A stretch of DNA of 64,000 nt from Micromonospora sp. NBC_01740 (GTDB taxonomy: Bacteria > Actinomycetota > Actinomycetes > Mycobacteriales > Micromonosporaceae), in the NCBI RefSeq assembly GCF_035920365.1, contig NZ_CP109150.1, positions 744,001 through 808,000 on the forward strand. Direction: 5' to 3'. Made by a program: the position numbers and the translations under genes. Below the pieces are notes generated by a model, which saw only the letters and a program-made list of their open reading frames with translations, searched no databases and was not told the DNA's origin. Each line of letters begins with the position of its first letter. Position 1 is the first letter of the stretch. Shown here one piece after another: positions 43,442-51,943 of the stretch.

Positions 43442-45073
43442 ATGGGTGATACTCAACTTGTGGTGGACGGCGAGGACAGGACGACCCTTCGGCCCCTGCG
43501 GCCGGCGGCACCGATCGACGGGCCGCTCGCCGGTTCCGGCGCCGCGCCCGAACCCGCGACGCGGTTGCCGCGTCCCCGCCGCCCCTGGCTGAGATCCACC
43601 GCCGCCGGCGACACGAAGCCGGCCACCGAGGCCAAGCCGGCGACCGCGGCCACCGCCGAGACGAAGCCGGCCACCGAGGCCAAGCCGGCGACCGAGGCCA
43701 CCGCCGAGAAGGCGAAGCCGGTCGACGAGGCGAAGCCGGCCACCGGCACCAGGCCGGTCACCGAGCCCACCGCCGAAGCGAAGGCGGCGGAAGAGGCGAG
43801 GCCGGCGGAAGAGGCGCAGTCGGCGGAAGAGGCGAAGTCGGGCGACGGGCCGGCCGCCGACGCGAAGCCGGCCACGACCGGCAAGCCGGACGACAGCGCC
43901 AGCACGACCGGGAAGCCGGGCGACAGCGCCGCCACGGCCGCGAAGCCGGACGACGGAACCGCAGCCGGCCCTGACACGAAGGCCGGCGGCGCGGCCGGGG
44001 CCTCCACGACCGGGCCCGGGGCGAAGACCGGTGACGACGCCGGCGCCGCGTCGGCCACGGGCGCGGGCGACCTCGCGAAGACGAAGGTCGACGTGCCCGC
44101 CACGAAACCGGCCACCGGGCCCCGGCGCCGCCGGGTGCAGTTCGCGCACGCCGTACGCCGGCCACCGCACCGCGTCGCGATGGGCGCCGCCCGCGCGACC
44201 CGGGACTGGTCACGGCGGCCCAGTGGGCGACTCACCCTGCCCGGGGTGTTCCTGCTCGCCCTGGTCGCGGCGACGGCTGCGGCGGGTGCGCTGCTGGTGC
44301 CCGCGACGGCCCGGGGACCCCGTCCGGTCGCGGTCGACGCCACCTCCACCGCGCCGACCACCGTTCCGCAGGCGCCGCTGCCCGGCGGGACCCCACTGCC
44401 CGGCGGCACGGTGCTGCCCGGTCAGACGCCACTGCCCGGCGGCACGGTGCTGCCCGGCGGGACGGTGCCGCCCGGTCCGCTCCCCGGCGGGGTCACCGGC
44501 CGGCCGTCGGACGCGCTGGCCGGCTGGGCCGCCCAGGTCGGGCCGAAGGTCGGCATCTCGCCGGTGGCCGTGCAGGCGTACGGCTACGCCGAGGTGGTGC
44601 TCGCCCAGACCAACCGCAGCTGCGGGCTGAGCTGGACCACCCTGGCGGCCATCGGGTTCGTCGAGTCGGGGCACGGCCAGGCCAACAACGCGACGCTCCG
44701 CCAGGACGGCAAGGCGCTACCTGAGATCATCGGTCTGCCGCTCGACGGGCAGGGCGGCCGGATGCGGATCCCCGACACGGACCGCGGCGTGATGGACAAG
44801 GACCCGATCCTCGACCGGGCGGTCGGGCCGATGCAGTTCATCCCGACGACCTGGCAGGAGATCGGCGCCGACGCCGACAACGACGGCGTCAAGGACCCGC
44901 ACGACCTGGACGACGCCGCCCTCGCCGCCGGCAACTACCTCTGCAAGGGCGGCCGGAACCTGACCATCCCCGCCGACTGGTGGAACGCGATCCTGTCCTA
45001 CAACGACGTCCGCCGGTACGCCCAGGATGTCTACGACACCGCCAACCGGTACGGACAGGCGAGCCGCACGTGA
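43442..45073 (+). CDS. Type II membrane lytic transglycosylase with long repeat-rich cytoplasmic domain
   Basis: The protein has 543 residues. Residues 55-230 are disordered Ala/Lys/Pro/Glu repeats (KPATEA and variants, then TGKPDDSA units). A basic stretch (PRRRRVQFAHAVRR) leads to one membrane helix (267-286). An outer linker (311-350) carries repeated PLPGGT/VLPGG units. A C-terminal MltB/SLT_2-type domain follows, with catalytic Glu408 in GFVESGHGQ, VGPMQFIPTTWQ and ILSYNDVRRYAQDV. It should cleave peptidoglycan glycan strands outside the membrane. The N-terminal tail is inside and may bind partners. The ATG has a ggggga run almost touching it. Confidence 0.88.
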   Translation: MGDTQLVVDGEDRTTLRPLRPAAPIDGPLAGSGAAPEPATRLPRPRRPWLRSTAAGDTKPATEAKPATAATAETKPATEAKPATEATAEKAKPVDEAKPATGTRPVTEPTAEAKAAEEARPAEEAQSAEEAKSGDGPAADAKPATTGKPDDSASTTGKPGDSAATAAKPDDGTAAGPDTKAGGAAGASTTGPGAKTGDDAGAASATGAGDLAKTKVDVPATKPATGPRRRRVQFAHAVRRPPHRVAMGAARATRDWSRRPSGRLTLPGVFLLALVAATAAAGALLVPATARGPRPVAVDATSTAPTTVPQAPLPGGTPLPGGTVLPGQTPLPGGTVLPGGTVPPGPLPGGVTGRPSDALAGWAAQVGPKVGISPVAVQAYGYAEVVLAQTNRSCGLSWTTLAAIGFVESGHGQANNATLRQDGKALPEIIGLPLDGQGGRMRIPDTDRGVMDKDPILDRAVGPMQFIPTTWQEIGADADNDGVKDPHDLDDAALAAGNYLCKGGRNLTIPADWWNAILSYNDVRRYAQDVYDTANRYGQASRT

Positions 45074-45145
45074 AGTGATCGTCTGCATACATTGGAGAAC
45101 TGGACACTTCCCCCGGGCAGCGGTTAGCGGCAAGCTAGACGGGTG

Positions 45146-46162
45146 ATGGTGCGCGAGTGGGACCCCAGGACCGCGTCGTCCGTCGAGATCGCGTCGCTGC
45201 TGGACACGCTGAACGCGGTCCTGGCGGCCGATCTGCCGCAGGACCCGCCGTGGCGGGAGAGTTCCATGCGGGAATACCTCGCCGAGGTGATGCCCGGTGA
45301 GCGGCGGATCTCCTGGGTCGCCCAGGCGGAGCCGGCGGCCGACGGCAGCCCGGGGGCGATCCTGGGCCACGTGCACGTGCTGCTGCTCGGTGACATCGGG
45401 GTGCTGGAGGTGCTGGTGCACCCGGCGGAGCGGCGCACGGGCCTCGGGCGGGACCTCGTCCTGACCGCCGCCAGGCGGGTCTACCAGGAGGGTTTCCAGT
45501 CGATCGGGGTCGAGGTGGTCGGCGACACGCCGGCCGTCGCCTTCTACGAGTCGCTCGGCTTCTCGAAGGAGTACGTCGAGACCCGCAGCGTGCTGGACCT
45601 GTCCGGGGTGGACTGGGCCGAGCTGTCCGAGATGGCCACCGGCATCGGCGCGGGCTACCACCTGGAGTTCCACCCCGGCGGCCCGCCGGACGAGCTGATC
45701 GAGACGTACGCGCGGGCCAAGGCGGAGGTGCGCGACGTCGAGGACGGCGAGCTGCGCCCCAGCTCCTACGACCCGCAGCGGCTGCGCGACAGCCTGGACT
45801 GCCTGCACCGGCGGGGCATGAAGCCCTACATCGTGCTCGCTCTGCACGAGCAGACCGGTGAGGTCGCGGGGCTGACCGAGGTGGTCGTGCCGGTCCAGCA
45901 TCCCACCCGCGCCGACCAGTACGACACCATCGTCGTGCAGGACCACCGGGGCTACGGCATCGACCGGGCGATCAAGGCGCGGATGCTGATGGAGCTGCGC
46001 TCGGCGGAGGCGGAGCTGACCGAGGTGCAGACGTGGAACGCGCAGGCCAACGAGGCCATGCTCAAGGTCAACGCCGAGTTGGGCTACCGCCCGGACCGCG
46101 AGTGGTGCGAATACAGCATCGACGTGGCCGAGCTGGTGCACCGCCTCGACGCCGGACGCTGA
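45146..46162 (+). CDS. Double-GNAT-domain acetyltransferase
   Basis: The protein has about 338 residues (ATG 45146; a GTG at 45143 is adjacent). The first GNAT fold (about 1-155) has the acetyl-CoA loop EVLVHPAERRTGLGRDLV and VAFYESLGF. The second (about 165-338) has VVVQDHRGYGIDRAIKARML in the same role and WNAQANEAMLKVNAELGY. The tandem arrangement recalls mycothiol synthase-like proteins, but the length and motif details do not make this MshD with confidence. Acceptor substrate unknown. Confidence 0.82.
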   Translation: MVREWDPRTASSVEIASLLDTLNAVLAADLPQDPPWRESSMREYLAEVMPGERRISWVAQAEPAADGSPGAILGHVHVLLLGDIGVLEVLVHPAERRTGLGRDLVLTAARRVYQEGFQSIGVEVVGDTPAVAFYESLGFSKEYVETRSVLDLSGVDWAELSEMATGIGAGYHLEFHPGGPPDELIETYARAKAEVRDVEDGELRPSSYDPQRLRDSLDCLHRRGMKPYIVLALHEQTGEVAGLTEVVVPVQHPTRADQYDTIVVQDHRGYGIDRAIKARMLMELRSAEAELTEVQTWNAQANEAMLKVNAELGYRPDREWCEYSIDVAELVHRLDAGR

Positions 46163-46259
46163 CCGGAACGTTCACGAAACTGTCCGGTGGGGGATGGACG
46201 GCGGTCAGCACCGACCCTTAACGTGCGTTAGTTCCCCGCCCACCCATCGTGGAGGCCTC

Positions 46260-49200
46260 ATGCGCCCGCGCCGCACTCTTGCCGCGCTCGCGACCGCCAC
46301 CGCCGCCGTGACCGTCGCGGCTGTCGGCGTCGCACCCACCGCGGCCAGCGCCGCGCCCACCGACCTCTTCATCTCCGAGTACGTCGAAGGCTCGTCGAAC
46401 AACAAGGCGATCGAGCTGTTCAACGGCACCGGCGCCGCCGTCGACCTGGCCGCCGGCGGCTACCAGCTCCAGTTGCACTTCAACGGCTCCACCACGCCGA
46501 CGAACCTGGCCCTCACCGGCACCGTCGCGGCCGGCGACGCCTTCGTCCTCGCCGCCGCCTCGGCCGCGCCGGGCATCCTGGACCGGGCCGACCAGACCAC
46601 CAGTGCCAGCCTGTTCAACGGCGACGACGCGATCGTGCTGCGTCGGGGCGGCACCGTGCTCGACTCGATCGGCCAGGTCGGCGTCGACCCGGGCACCGAG
46701 TGGGGCACCGGCGTCACCAGCACCGCCGACAACACACTGCGCCGGTCGGCCGCCGTGACCTCGGGCGACACCGACCCCTCCGACGCGTTCGACCCGGCCG
46801 CGCAGTGGGCCGGCTTCCCCGTGGACACGTTCGACGGCCTCGGCGCGCACGTCGTCGACGGCGGCGGACCGGTCGACGCGCCCGCCACGCTGACCTGCGG
46901 CCCGGCGCTGGTGACCTCGGTCGGCACGGCGGCCACCCGGGAGGTCACCGCCACCGACCCGGACGACCGCATCGTCGACCTGGCGGTCACCTCCGTCGAC
47001 CCGACCCCGGCCGCCGGCTCCGTCAGCCGCTCGGCGGTCACCCCGGCCGACGCGGTCGGCGGCACCGCCCGCGCCACGGTCGCCACGAGCGCCGACCTGG
47101 CCGCCGGGGCGTACACCGTGGTGCTGACCGCCACCGACGCGGACGGTGGCACCGCCACCTGCACCCTGGCCGTGCAGGTGACCCGGGAGCTGACCGTCGG
47201 CGAGGTGCAGGGCCCGACCACCGACGCAGAGTCCGGCCCCGCCGACCGGTCGCCGCTCGCGCCGGTCTCCGGCAACGGGACCAGCAGCACGCTGTACGAC
47301 GTACGCGGCGTGATCACCCAGCGGACCCTCGCGCGCGACTCGTCGGGCCGCGACCAGCACGGGTTCTTCCTGCAGAGCCGTAGGGACGCCACCGACGGCG
47401 ACCCGACCAGCTCGGACGGCATCTTCGTCTTCATGGGCTCGTTCACCTCTTTGATCGGCGGCTACGTGCCGACGGTCGGCGACGAGGTGGTGCTGCGCGC
47501 CCGGGTCTCCGAGTACTTCAACTTCACCCAGCTCTCCGGCGCGTCGCTGGTGCGCCGGGTCGCCTCCGGCGTGGACGTGAACGCCGAGGTCCAGGTGACC
47601 GACGCGGTGCCGCCGGTCGAGGTGGCGGCGGCGCAGCGCTTCTTCGAGCGGCACGAGGGCGCCCGGCTGCGCGTACGGGCCGGCAGCGGCGCGGTGAGCG
47701 GGCGCAACGTCTTCGCCTCCACCGCCGACGCCGAAATCTTCGTGATCGACCGGGACGACCCGCTGCTCGACCGCGCCGACCCGTACGCCCGCCGGGTGTT
47801 CCGGGACGCGCACCCGCTCGACAACGACCCGGGCCGCCGCTTCGACGACGGCAACGGGCAGCGCGTCCTGCTCGGCAGCATGGGCGTGAAGGGCACCACG
47901 GGCGACAGCGCCACGCTGCTCCCGCCCGCGCGCACCTTCGACACGCTGACCGTCGACGCGGTCGGCGGGCTGTACTACTCGTTCGAGAAGTACGGCGTGC
48001 AGGTCGAGGCGGCGGCGTTCACGGGCGGGGCCGACCCGTCGACGAACAACCCGCCGAAGCCGGCCAACCGGTCGGAGGAGGTCGCGGTCGCGACCTACAA
48101 CGTCGAGAACCTGTACGACTACCGTGACGACCCGTTCGACGGCTGCGACTTCGCCGGCAACGCCGGCTGCACCGGGGTGCGTCCGCCGTTCGACTACGTC
48201 CCGGGCAGCGAGCAGGAGTACCGCGAGCAGCTCGTCGCGCTGGCCGACCAGATCACCACCGACCTGCACTCCCCGGACCTGATCCTGGTGCAGGAGGCCG
48301 AGGACCAGGACATCTGCTCGGTCTCCGGCACCGAGCTGGTCTGCGGCAGCACGGACAACGCCGACGGCGCGCCGGACAGCCTCCAGGACCTGGCGCTGGC
48401 CATCACGGCCGCCGGTGGCCCGGCCTACCAGGCCGCGTATGACCGCACCGGCGCGGACGCCCGGGGCATCACCGCGGCGTTCCTGTTCCGCACCGACCGG
48501 GTGTCGCTGGCGGCGCCCACCGCCGGCGACCCGCTGCTGGGCTCGGCGCCGACCGTTCAGTACCGGGGGGCGGCGCTGCCGGGCAACGCGGACGTGCAGA
48601 ACCCGAAGGCGCTCAACGCGGTGCTTCCGGACGACGTGGACACGTCCACCGGCAAGGACGGGAACAACGTCTTCACCCGCGCGCCGCAGCTCGGCAAGTT
48701 CACGGTCGCCGCCGCGCCCGGCTCCGCCGAGCGGTACACGCTCTGGGCCGCGAGCAACCACTACTCGTCCGGGCCGGACAGCCGGGTCGGGCAGCGCCGG
48801 GAGCAGGCCGCGTACGGGGCCGCGATCGTCACCGCGATCGAGGCGTCGGACCCGCACGCGCGGGTGGTCTACGGCGGGGATCTGAACGTCTTCCCCCGCC
48901 CCGACGACCCCATCGCGACGGCGGCGGATCCCACCCCGTCGGACCAGCTCGGGCCGCTGTACGAGGCGGGCATGCGCAACCTGTGGGACGACCTGCTCGC
49001 CGACGCGCCGTCGTCCGCCTACTCGTACAGCTTCGAGGGGCAGGCGCAGACGCTGGACCACCTGTTCGTGAACGGCGCGCTGCACCGGGACCTGGTGCAG
49101 ATGCGGGCCGCGCACGTCAACGCCGACTGGCCGGCCGACCACGCGGCCGACGGCAGCCGGGGTTCCAGCGACCACGACCCGCAGGTGGCCCGCTTCCGCT

Positions 49201-49538
49201 CCCGCGCGTCGCTGAGCGTCGGCGACGCGTCGGTGGTCGAGGGCGACCGGGGCACCCGGCCGCTGACCTACACGGTCACGGTGTCGCGCCCGCTGTCCCA
49301 GCCGGTGCTGCTCTGCGCCGCCACCTACGGCACCACGGCCCAGGCCGGCGCCGACTACGACCCGTACGTCGGCTGCAAGGTCCTGGCCGCCGGGCAGACG
49401 TCGCTGGCCTTCCCGGTGACCGTACGCGGCGACCGGAAGCGGGAGGCCGACGAGAAGGTGAACCTGGTCGTGGCCGGGGTGCCCGGCCTGCGGCTGGCCG
49501 ATCCGCTCGCCGTGGGCACCATCACCGACGACGACTGA
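46260..49538 (+). CDS. Secreted ExeM/NucH-type endonuclease with LTD and Calx-beta domains
   Basis: The protein has 1092 residues from ATG 46260 (ggagg upstream). A signal peptide precedes a lamin-tail (LTD) domain (about 34-165: DLFISEYVEGSSNNKAIELFNGTG). An Ig-like segment and an OB-like region follow (VRGVITQRTL..., VGDEVVLRARVSEYFNFTQL). The endonuclease/exonuclease/phosphatase domain has ATYNVENLYDY, DLILVQEAEDQD, VYGGDLNVFPRPDDP, LDHLFVNG and SSDHDPQVARF. A C-terminal Calx-beta repeat (SVGDASVVEGDRGTRPLTYTVTVSRP) ends it. It is an extracellular DNase/phosphodiesterase for nutrient or phosphate scavenging or biofilm DNA. No sortase signal. Confidence 0.92.
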   Translation: MRPRRTLAALATATAAVTVAAVGVAPTAASAAPTDLFISEYVEGSSNNKAIELFNGTGAAVDLAAGGYQLQLHFNGSTTPTNLALTGTVAAGDAFVLAAASAAPGILDRADQTTSASLFNGDDAIVLRRGGTVLDSIGQVGVDPGTEWGTGVTSTADNTLRRSAAVTSGDTDPSDAFDPAAQWAGFPVDTFDGLGAHVVDGGGPVDAPATLTCGPALVTSVGTAATREVTATDPDDRIVDLAVTSVDPTPAAGSVSRSAVTPADAVGGTARATVATSADLAAGAYTVVLTATDADGGTATCTLAVQVTRELTVGEVQGPTTDAESGPADRSPLAPVSGNGTSSTLYDVRGVITQRTLARDSSGRDQHGFFLQSRRDATDGDPTSSDGIFVFMGSFTSLIGGYVPTVGDEVVLRARVSEYFNFTQLSGASLVRRVASGVDVNAEVQVTDAVPPVEVAAAQRFFERHEGARLRVRAGSGAVSGRNVFASTADAEIFVIDRDDPLLDRADPYARRVFRDAHPLDNDPGRRFDDGNGQRVLLGSMGVKGTTGDSATLLPPARTFDTLTVDAVGGLYYSFEKYGVQVEAAAFTGGADPSTNNPPKPANRSEEVAVATYNVENLYDYRDDPFDGCDFAGNAGCTGVRPPFDYVPGSEQEYREQLVALADQITTDLHSPDLILVQEAEDQDICSVSGTELVCGSTDNADGAPDSLQDLALAITAAGGPAYQAAYDRTGADARGITAAFLFRTDRVSLAAPTAGDPLLGSAPTVQYRGAALPGNADVQNPKALNAVLPDDVDTSTGKDGNNVFTRAPQLGKFTVAAAPGSAERYTLWAASNHYSSGPDSRVGQRREQAAYGAAIVTAIEASDPHARVVYGGDLNVFPRPDDPIATAADPTPSDQLGPLYEAGMRNLWDDLLADAPSSAYSYSFEGQAQTLDHLFVNGALHRDLVQMRAAHVNADWPADHAADGSRGSSDHDPQVARFRSRASLSVGDASVVEGDRGTRPLTYTVTVSRPLSQPVLLCAATYGTTAQAGADYDPYVGCKVLAAGQTSLAFPVTVRGDRKREADEKVNLVVAGVPGLRLADPLAVGTITDDD

Positions 49539-49558
49539 CGTCACACCGGAGCCCACCC

Positions 49559-49599
49559 GACGGCCCGCCGCCCAGGAACGTCCTGGCCGGCGGGCCGTC
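49559..49599. terminator. Bidirectional hairpin terminator
   Basis: 19-bp arms (49559-49577 and 49581-49599) with one mismatch and a three-base loop, between the convergent nuclease and XRE genes. Confidence 0.85.
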
Positions 49600-49602
49600 C
49601 GC

Positions 49603-50328
49603 TCACCACGGGAAGCCCGGGCCGGGCAGCCGCGACGGCGGGGGCACGCGCGGTGGTGGAGGCACCCGCGGCGGCGGGGGCACGCTGCGGTACTTCGCCA
49701 CCCGCACCTCCCACTGGCTGCGCCGCCGCATGGCGTCGCGGACCCGGCGGTCGCGGTAGAACGTCTCCGGCGGGCGGGCCAGCCCGTAGATGTCCGCCCA
49801 CCACTCGCCCGGCTCGGGGTCGAGAATGGTGTCCAGGTGCGAGGGGTAGCGACGCCCCGCCCCGTCGCGGGTGTCCTGCCAGTCCCGCATCGGCTTCAGC
49901 ACCCGCCCGAACTCGTCGACGACGGCCAGCCGGAACCCGGCGACCCCGATGATGCGGCGCAGAAGCAGGATGCTCGGCACCATCCGGCCGGCCTCGATCC
50001 GCCCGACGGTGGAATGGTTCACCCCGGCCCACCGGGCCAGCTCCCGCTGGCTGAGGCTGGCATGCCGCCGGACCGCCCGGACGATGCCCGCAGCCGGCCA
50101 CGGGGTGTCGAACGGCTCGGTCAGCAGCACGGGCGGCTCGCGCGATCCCGCCCCCTGATCGGTACCCACCGCCTGATCGCCGCCCGACGACCCGACGGCA
50201 CCCGACGGCCCAGCGCCGCCCGACGACCCGACGGCACCCGACGGCCCGACGGCAGCGGACAACTGGTCGGAACCAGCCGGTCGGTCGGGATCCCGGTCAG
50301 TTTCCGGTTGGGCGGGAAGCTCGGTCAT
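49603..50328 (-). CDS. XRE-family helix-turn-helix regulator with low-complexity ends
   Basis: The protein has 241 residues. A disordered N-terminus carries a duplicated Gly/Ser/Pro unit (GPSGAVGSSGGAGPSGAVGSSGG, residues about 26-50). An XRE/Cro helix-turn-helix follows (IVRAVRRHASLSQRELARWAGVNHSTVGRIEAGRMVPSILLLRRII). A region of unknown fold contains LDTILDPEPGEWWADIYGLARPPETFYRDRR, and three PPPPRV-like repeats close the protein. Start ATG 50328 is preceded by gggag at about ten bases; the open frame continues upstream to 50445 but with non-coding-like codon use. Target genes unknown. Confidence 0.83.
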   Translation of the reverse strand: MTELPAQPETDRDPDRPAGSDQLSAAVGPSGAVGSSGGAGPSGAVGSSGGDQAVGTDQGAGSREPPVLLTEPFDTPWPAAGIVRAVRRHASLSQRELARWAGVNHSTVGRIEAGRMVPSILLLRRIIGVAGFRLAVVDEFGRVLKPMRDWQDTRDGAGRRYPSHLDTILDPEPGEWWADIYGLARPPETFYRDRRVRDAMRRRSQWEVRVAKYRSVPPPPRVPPPPRVPPPSRLPGPGFPW

Positions 50329-50380
50329 CCCGTCACGCTCCCGGCTGCGATGCCTCTCCCGCAATCCCGCCCGCTGCGCC

Positions 50381-50408
50381 TGTGGATAACTCAGCCACCT
50401 GTGGAAAA
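50381..50408 (+). promoter_or_regulatory. Two DnaA-box-like 9-mers
   Basis: tgtggataa (50381-50389) is the exact complement of the consensus box ttatccaca. tgtggaaaa (50400-50408), in the same orientation 19 bp away, is the ttttccaca variant. They lie just upstream of the XRE gene start. No dnaA, dnaN or parAB genes are nearby, so this is not oriC; DnaA titration or transcriptional control is possible. Confidence 0.45.
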
Positions 50409-50619
50409 CCGACGACCGGTCCTTCCCCCACGCCCCTGGGCGCACCCGGCTAGGCAGTAACGCGCTGTAACAGGAGCGGTGGTTCCGCAGCTGCCTACGC
50501 TAAGTGATGGAGAATCCGGCCCTGAACGACCCTCGATCACCATCGCTGACGGCCACAACGCCATGACCAGCGACTTCCGTGTGGGCCCTCCTCAGGAGCG
50601 ACGAACCTCTGCACGCCCC

Positions 50620-50684
50620 TTGCTCTGCATCCCCATATGCAACAGGCACTCCGGGTTACTGGCGCATATGGGGATGCAGAGCAA
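50620..50684. repeat. Perfect 21-bp inverted repeat
   Basis: Arms 50620-50640 and 50664-50684 are exact complements over 21 bases, with a 23-base spacer. Each arm contains the self-complementary catatg. The arms begin ttgctctgcatcccc. It lies more than 250 bp from either flanking CDS, so it is neither a simple terminator nor an obvious promoter operator. Confidence 0.75.
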
Positions 50685-50906
50685 AGCGTCCGGAGGGCGG
50701 TGGGATCCGGGGCGCAGGTCGAGTACTCAGCGTTACTGTCAGGAATGCTGGCATGCGGAGCAGGCGTCTACTCGAAGCCGGCCCGCTCCGCTGCCCCGAC
50801 CGGGTCGGAGACCGAAGGGGTCGGACCGGATCAGGGCGCGCCCGAACGGGCCGCGCCGGGCAGGACCAGCCCGCGCCGGGTCGCGCCGCACTGGGCCAAG
50901 CCGCGC

Positions 50907-50936
50907 CGCGCTGGGGCGGGTCGCGCTGGGGCGGGT
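50907..50936 (+). repeat. 15-bp tandem duplication
   Basis: The unit cgcgctggggcgggt occurs twice in direct succession (50907-50921 and 50922-50936), just downstream of the hemB stop codon on the minus strand. Confidence 0.7.
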
Positions 50937-50940
50937 TGGG

Positions 50941-51924
50941 TCAGTAGCGCTGGCGGAGGAGTCCGGCGGCCTCGACCGCCCAGTAGGTGAGGATGATCTG
51001 CGCGCCGGCCCGGCGGATCGAGGTGAGCGTCTCCAGCATCACCCGCTCCCGGTCGATCCAGCCGTTGGCGGCAGCCGCCTCGACCATCGCGTACTCGCCG
51101 GAGACCTGGTAGGCGGCGACCGGGACGTCCACCGCCGCACGGACCGCCGACACCACGTCGAGGTACGGCAGGGCCGGCTTGACCATCACCATGTCGGCGC
51201 CCTCGGCGACGTCCAGCTCGACCTCGCGCAGCGACTCCCGCAGGTTGGCGGGGTCCTGCTGGTAGGTGCGGCGGTCGCCCTCCAGGGCCGACTCCACCGC
51301 GTCCCGGAACGGGCCGTAGAAGGCCGAGGCGTACTTGGCGGCGTACGCCAGCACGGCGACGTCCTGGTGGCCCGCGGCGTCGAGCGCTCGGCGTACCACG
51401 GCGATCTGGCCGTCCATCATGCCGGACGGCCCGACCACACCGACCCCGGCGGCGGCCTGGGCGACCGCCATCTCGGCGTACGCCTCCAGCGTGGCGTCGT
51501 TGTCGACGCCACCGTCGGGGGTGAGCAGGCCGCAGTGGCCGTGCGAGGTGAACTCGTCCAGGCAGAGGTCGCTCATCACCACCGTGGCGTCGCCCACCTC
51601 GGCGACGACGTCGCGGATCGCGACGTTGAGGATGCCGTTCGGGTCGATCCCACCGGAACCCGTCGGGTCCCGCCGCTCCGGCACGCCGAAGAGCATGATG
51701 CCGCCGACGCCCGCCTGGACCGCCTCGGCCGCGGCCTTGCGGAGCGAGTCCCGGGAGTGCTGGAGCACCCCCGGGAGCGACGCGATCGCCCGCGGTTCCG
51801 TCAACCCCTCCCTGACGAACATCGGCACGACCAGCTCGGCCGGGTCGACGCGGGTCTCGGAGACCAGTCGCCGGATGGCCGCGTTGCGGCGCAGCCGGCG
51901 GGGCCGGATCTCGGGGTACGGCAT
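50941..51924 (-). CDS. hemB: Delta-aminolevulinic acid dehydratase (porphobilinogen synthase)
   Basis: This 327-residue enzyme condenses two 5-aminolevulinate molecules to porphobilinogen in tetrapyrrole synthesis. The Schiff-base region reads [12 protein letters not shown] and the second active-site Lys lies in [15 protein letters not shown]. The metal site reads [14 protein letters not shown]: the Asp replaces one Cys of the zinc-type triad, as in the Mg2+-responsive class. Start ATG 51924 has aggagg seven bases upstream; an adjacent GTG at 51927 is in frame. It lies 19 bp downstream of the cobA/hemD gene in the rex-hemACDB order. Confidence 0.96.
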   Translation of the reverse strand: MPYPEIRPRRLRRNAAIRRLVSETRVDPAELVVPMFVREGLTEPRAIASLPGVLQHSRDSLRKAAAEAVQAGVGGIMLFGVPERRDPTGSGGIDPNGILNVAIRDVVAEVGDATVVMSDLCLDEFTSHGHCGLLTPDGGVDNDATLEAYAEMAVAQAAAGVGVVGPSGMMDGQIAVVRRALDAAGHQDVAVLAYAAKYASAFYGPFRDAVESALEGDRRTYQQDPANLRESLREVELDVAEGADMVMVKPALPYLDVVSAVRAAVDVPVAAYQVSGEYAMVEAAAANGWIDRERVMLETLTSIRRAGAQIILTYWAVEAAGLLRQRY

Positions 51925-51943
51925 CACGGACCTCCTGCTACGA

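Larger units (their letters stand above)
50329..50940. other. 610-bp intergenic region with palindromes and repeats
   Basis: No convincing long gene. It contains two DnaA-box-like sites, a perfect 21-bp inverted repeat and a 15-bp tandem duplication (separate entries). A 19-codon ORF (50507-50566, MENPALNDPRSPS...) follows a tacgct hexamer at 50496-50501 and could be leaderless, but this is weak. The last 100 bp before hemB's stop are strongly GC-skewed. Confidence 0.6.

Noticed and set aside
50329..50445. N-terminal extension of the XRE regulator
   Set aside because: The frame is open to 50445, but codon third positions are not GC-biased and the DnaA-like sites fall in it; start at 50328 preferred.
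50507..50566. Leaderless 19-codon gene (MENPALNDPRS...)
   Set aside because: A tacgct hexamer lies at a suitable distance but no -35 is evident and there is no other support for coding.
50381..50684. Replication origin
   Set aside because: Only two DnaA-box-like sites, no AT-rich unwinding region and no dnaA/dnaN/gyrB or par genes nearby.
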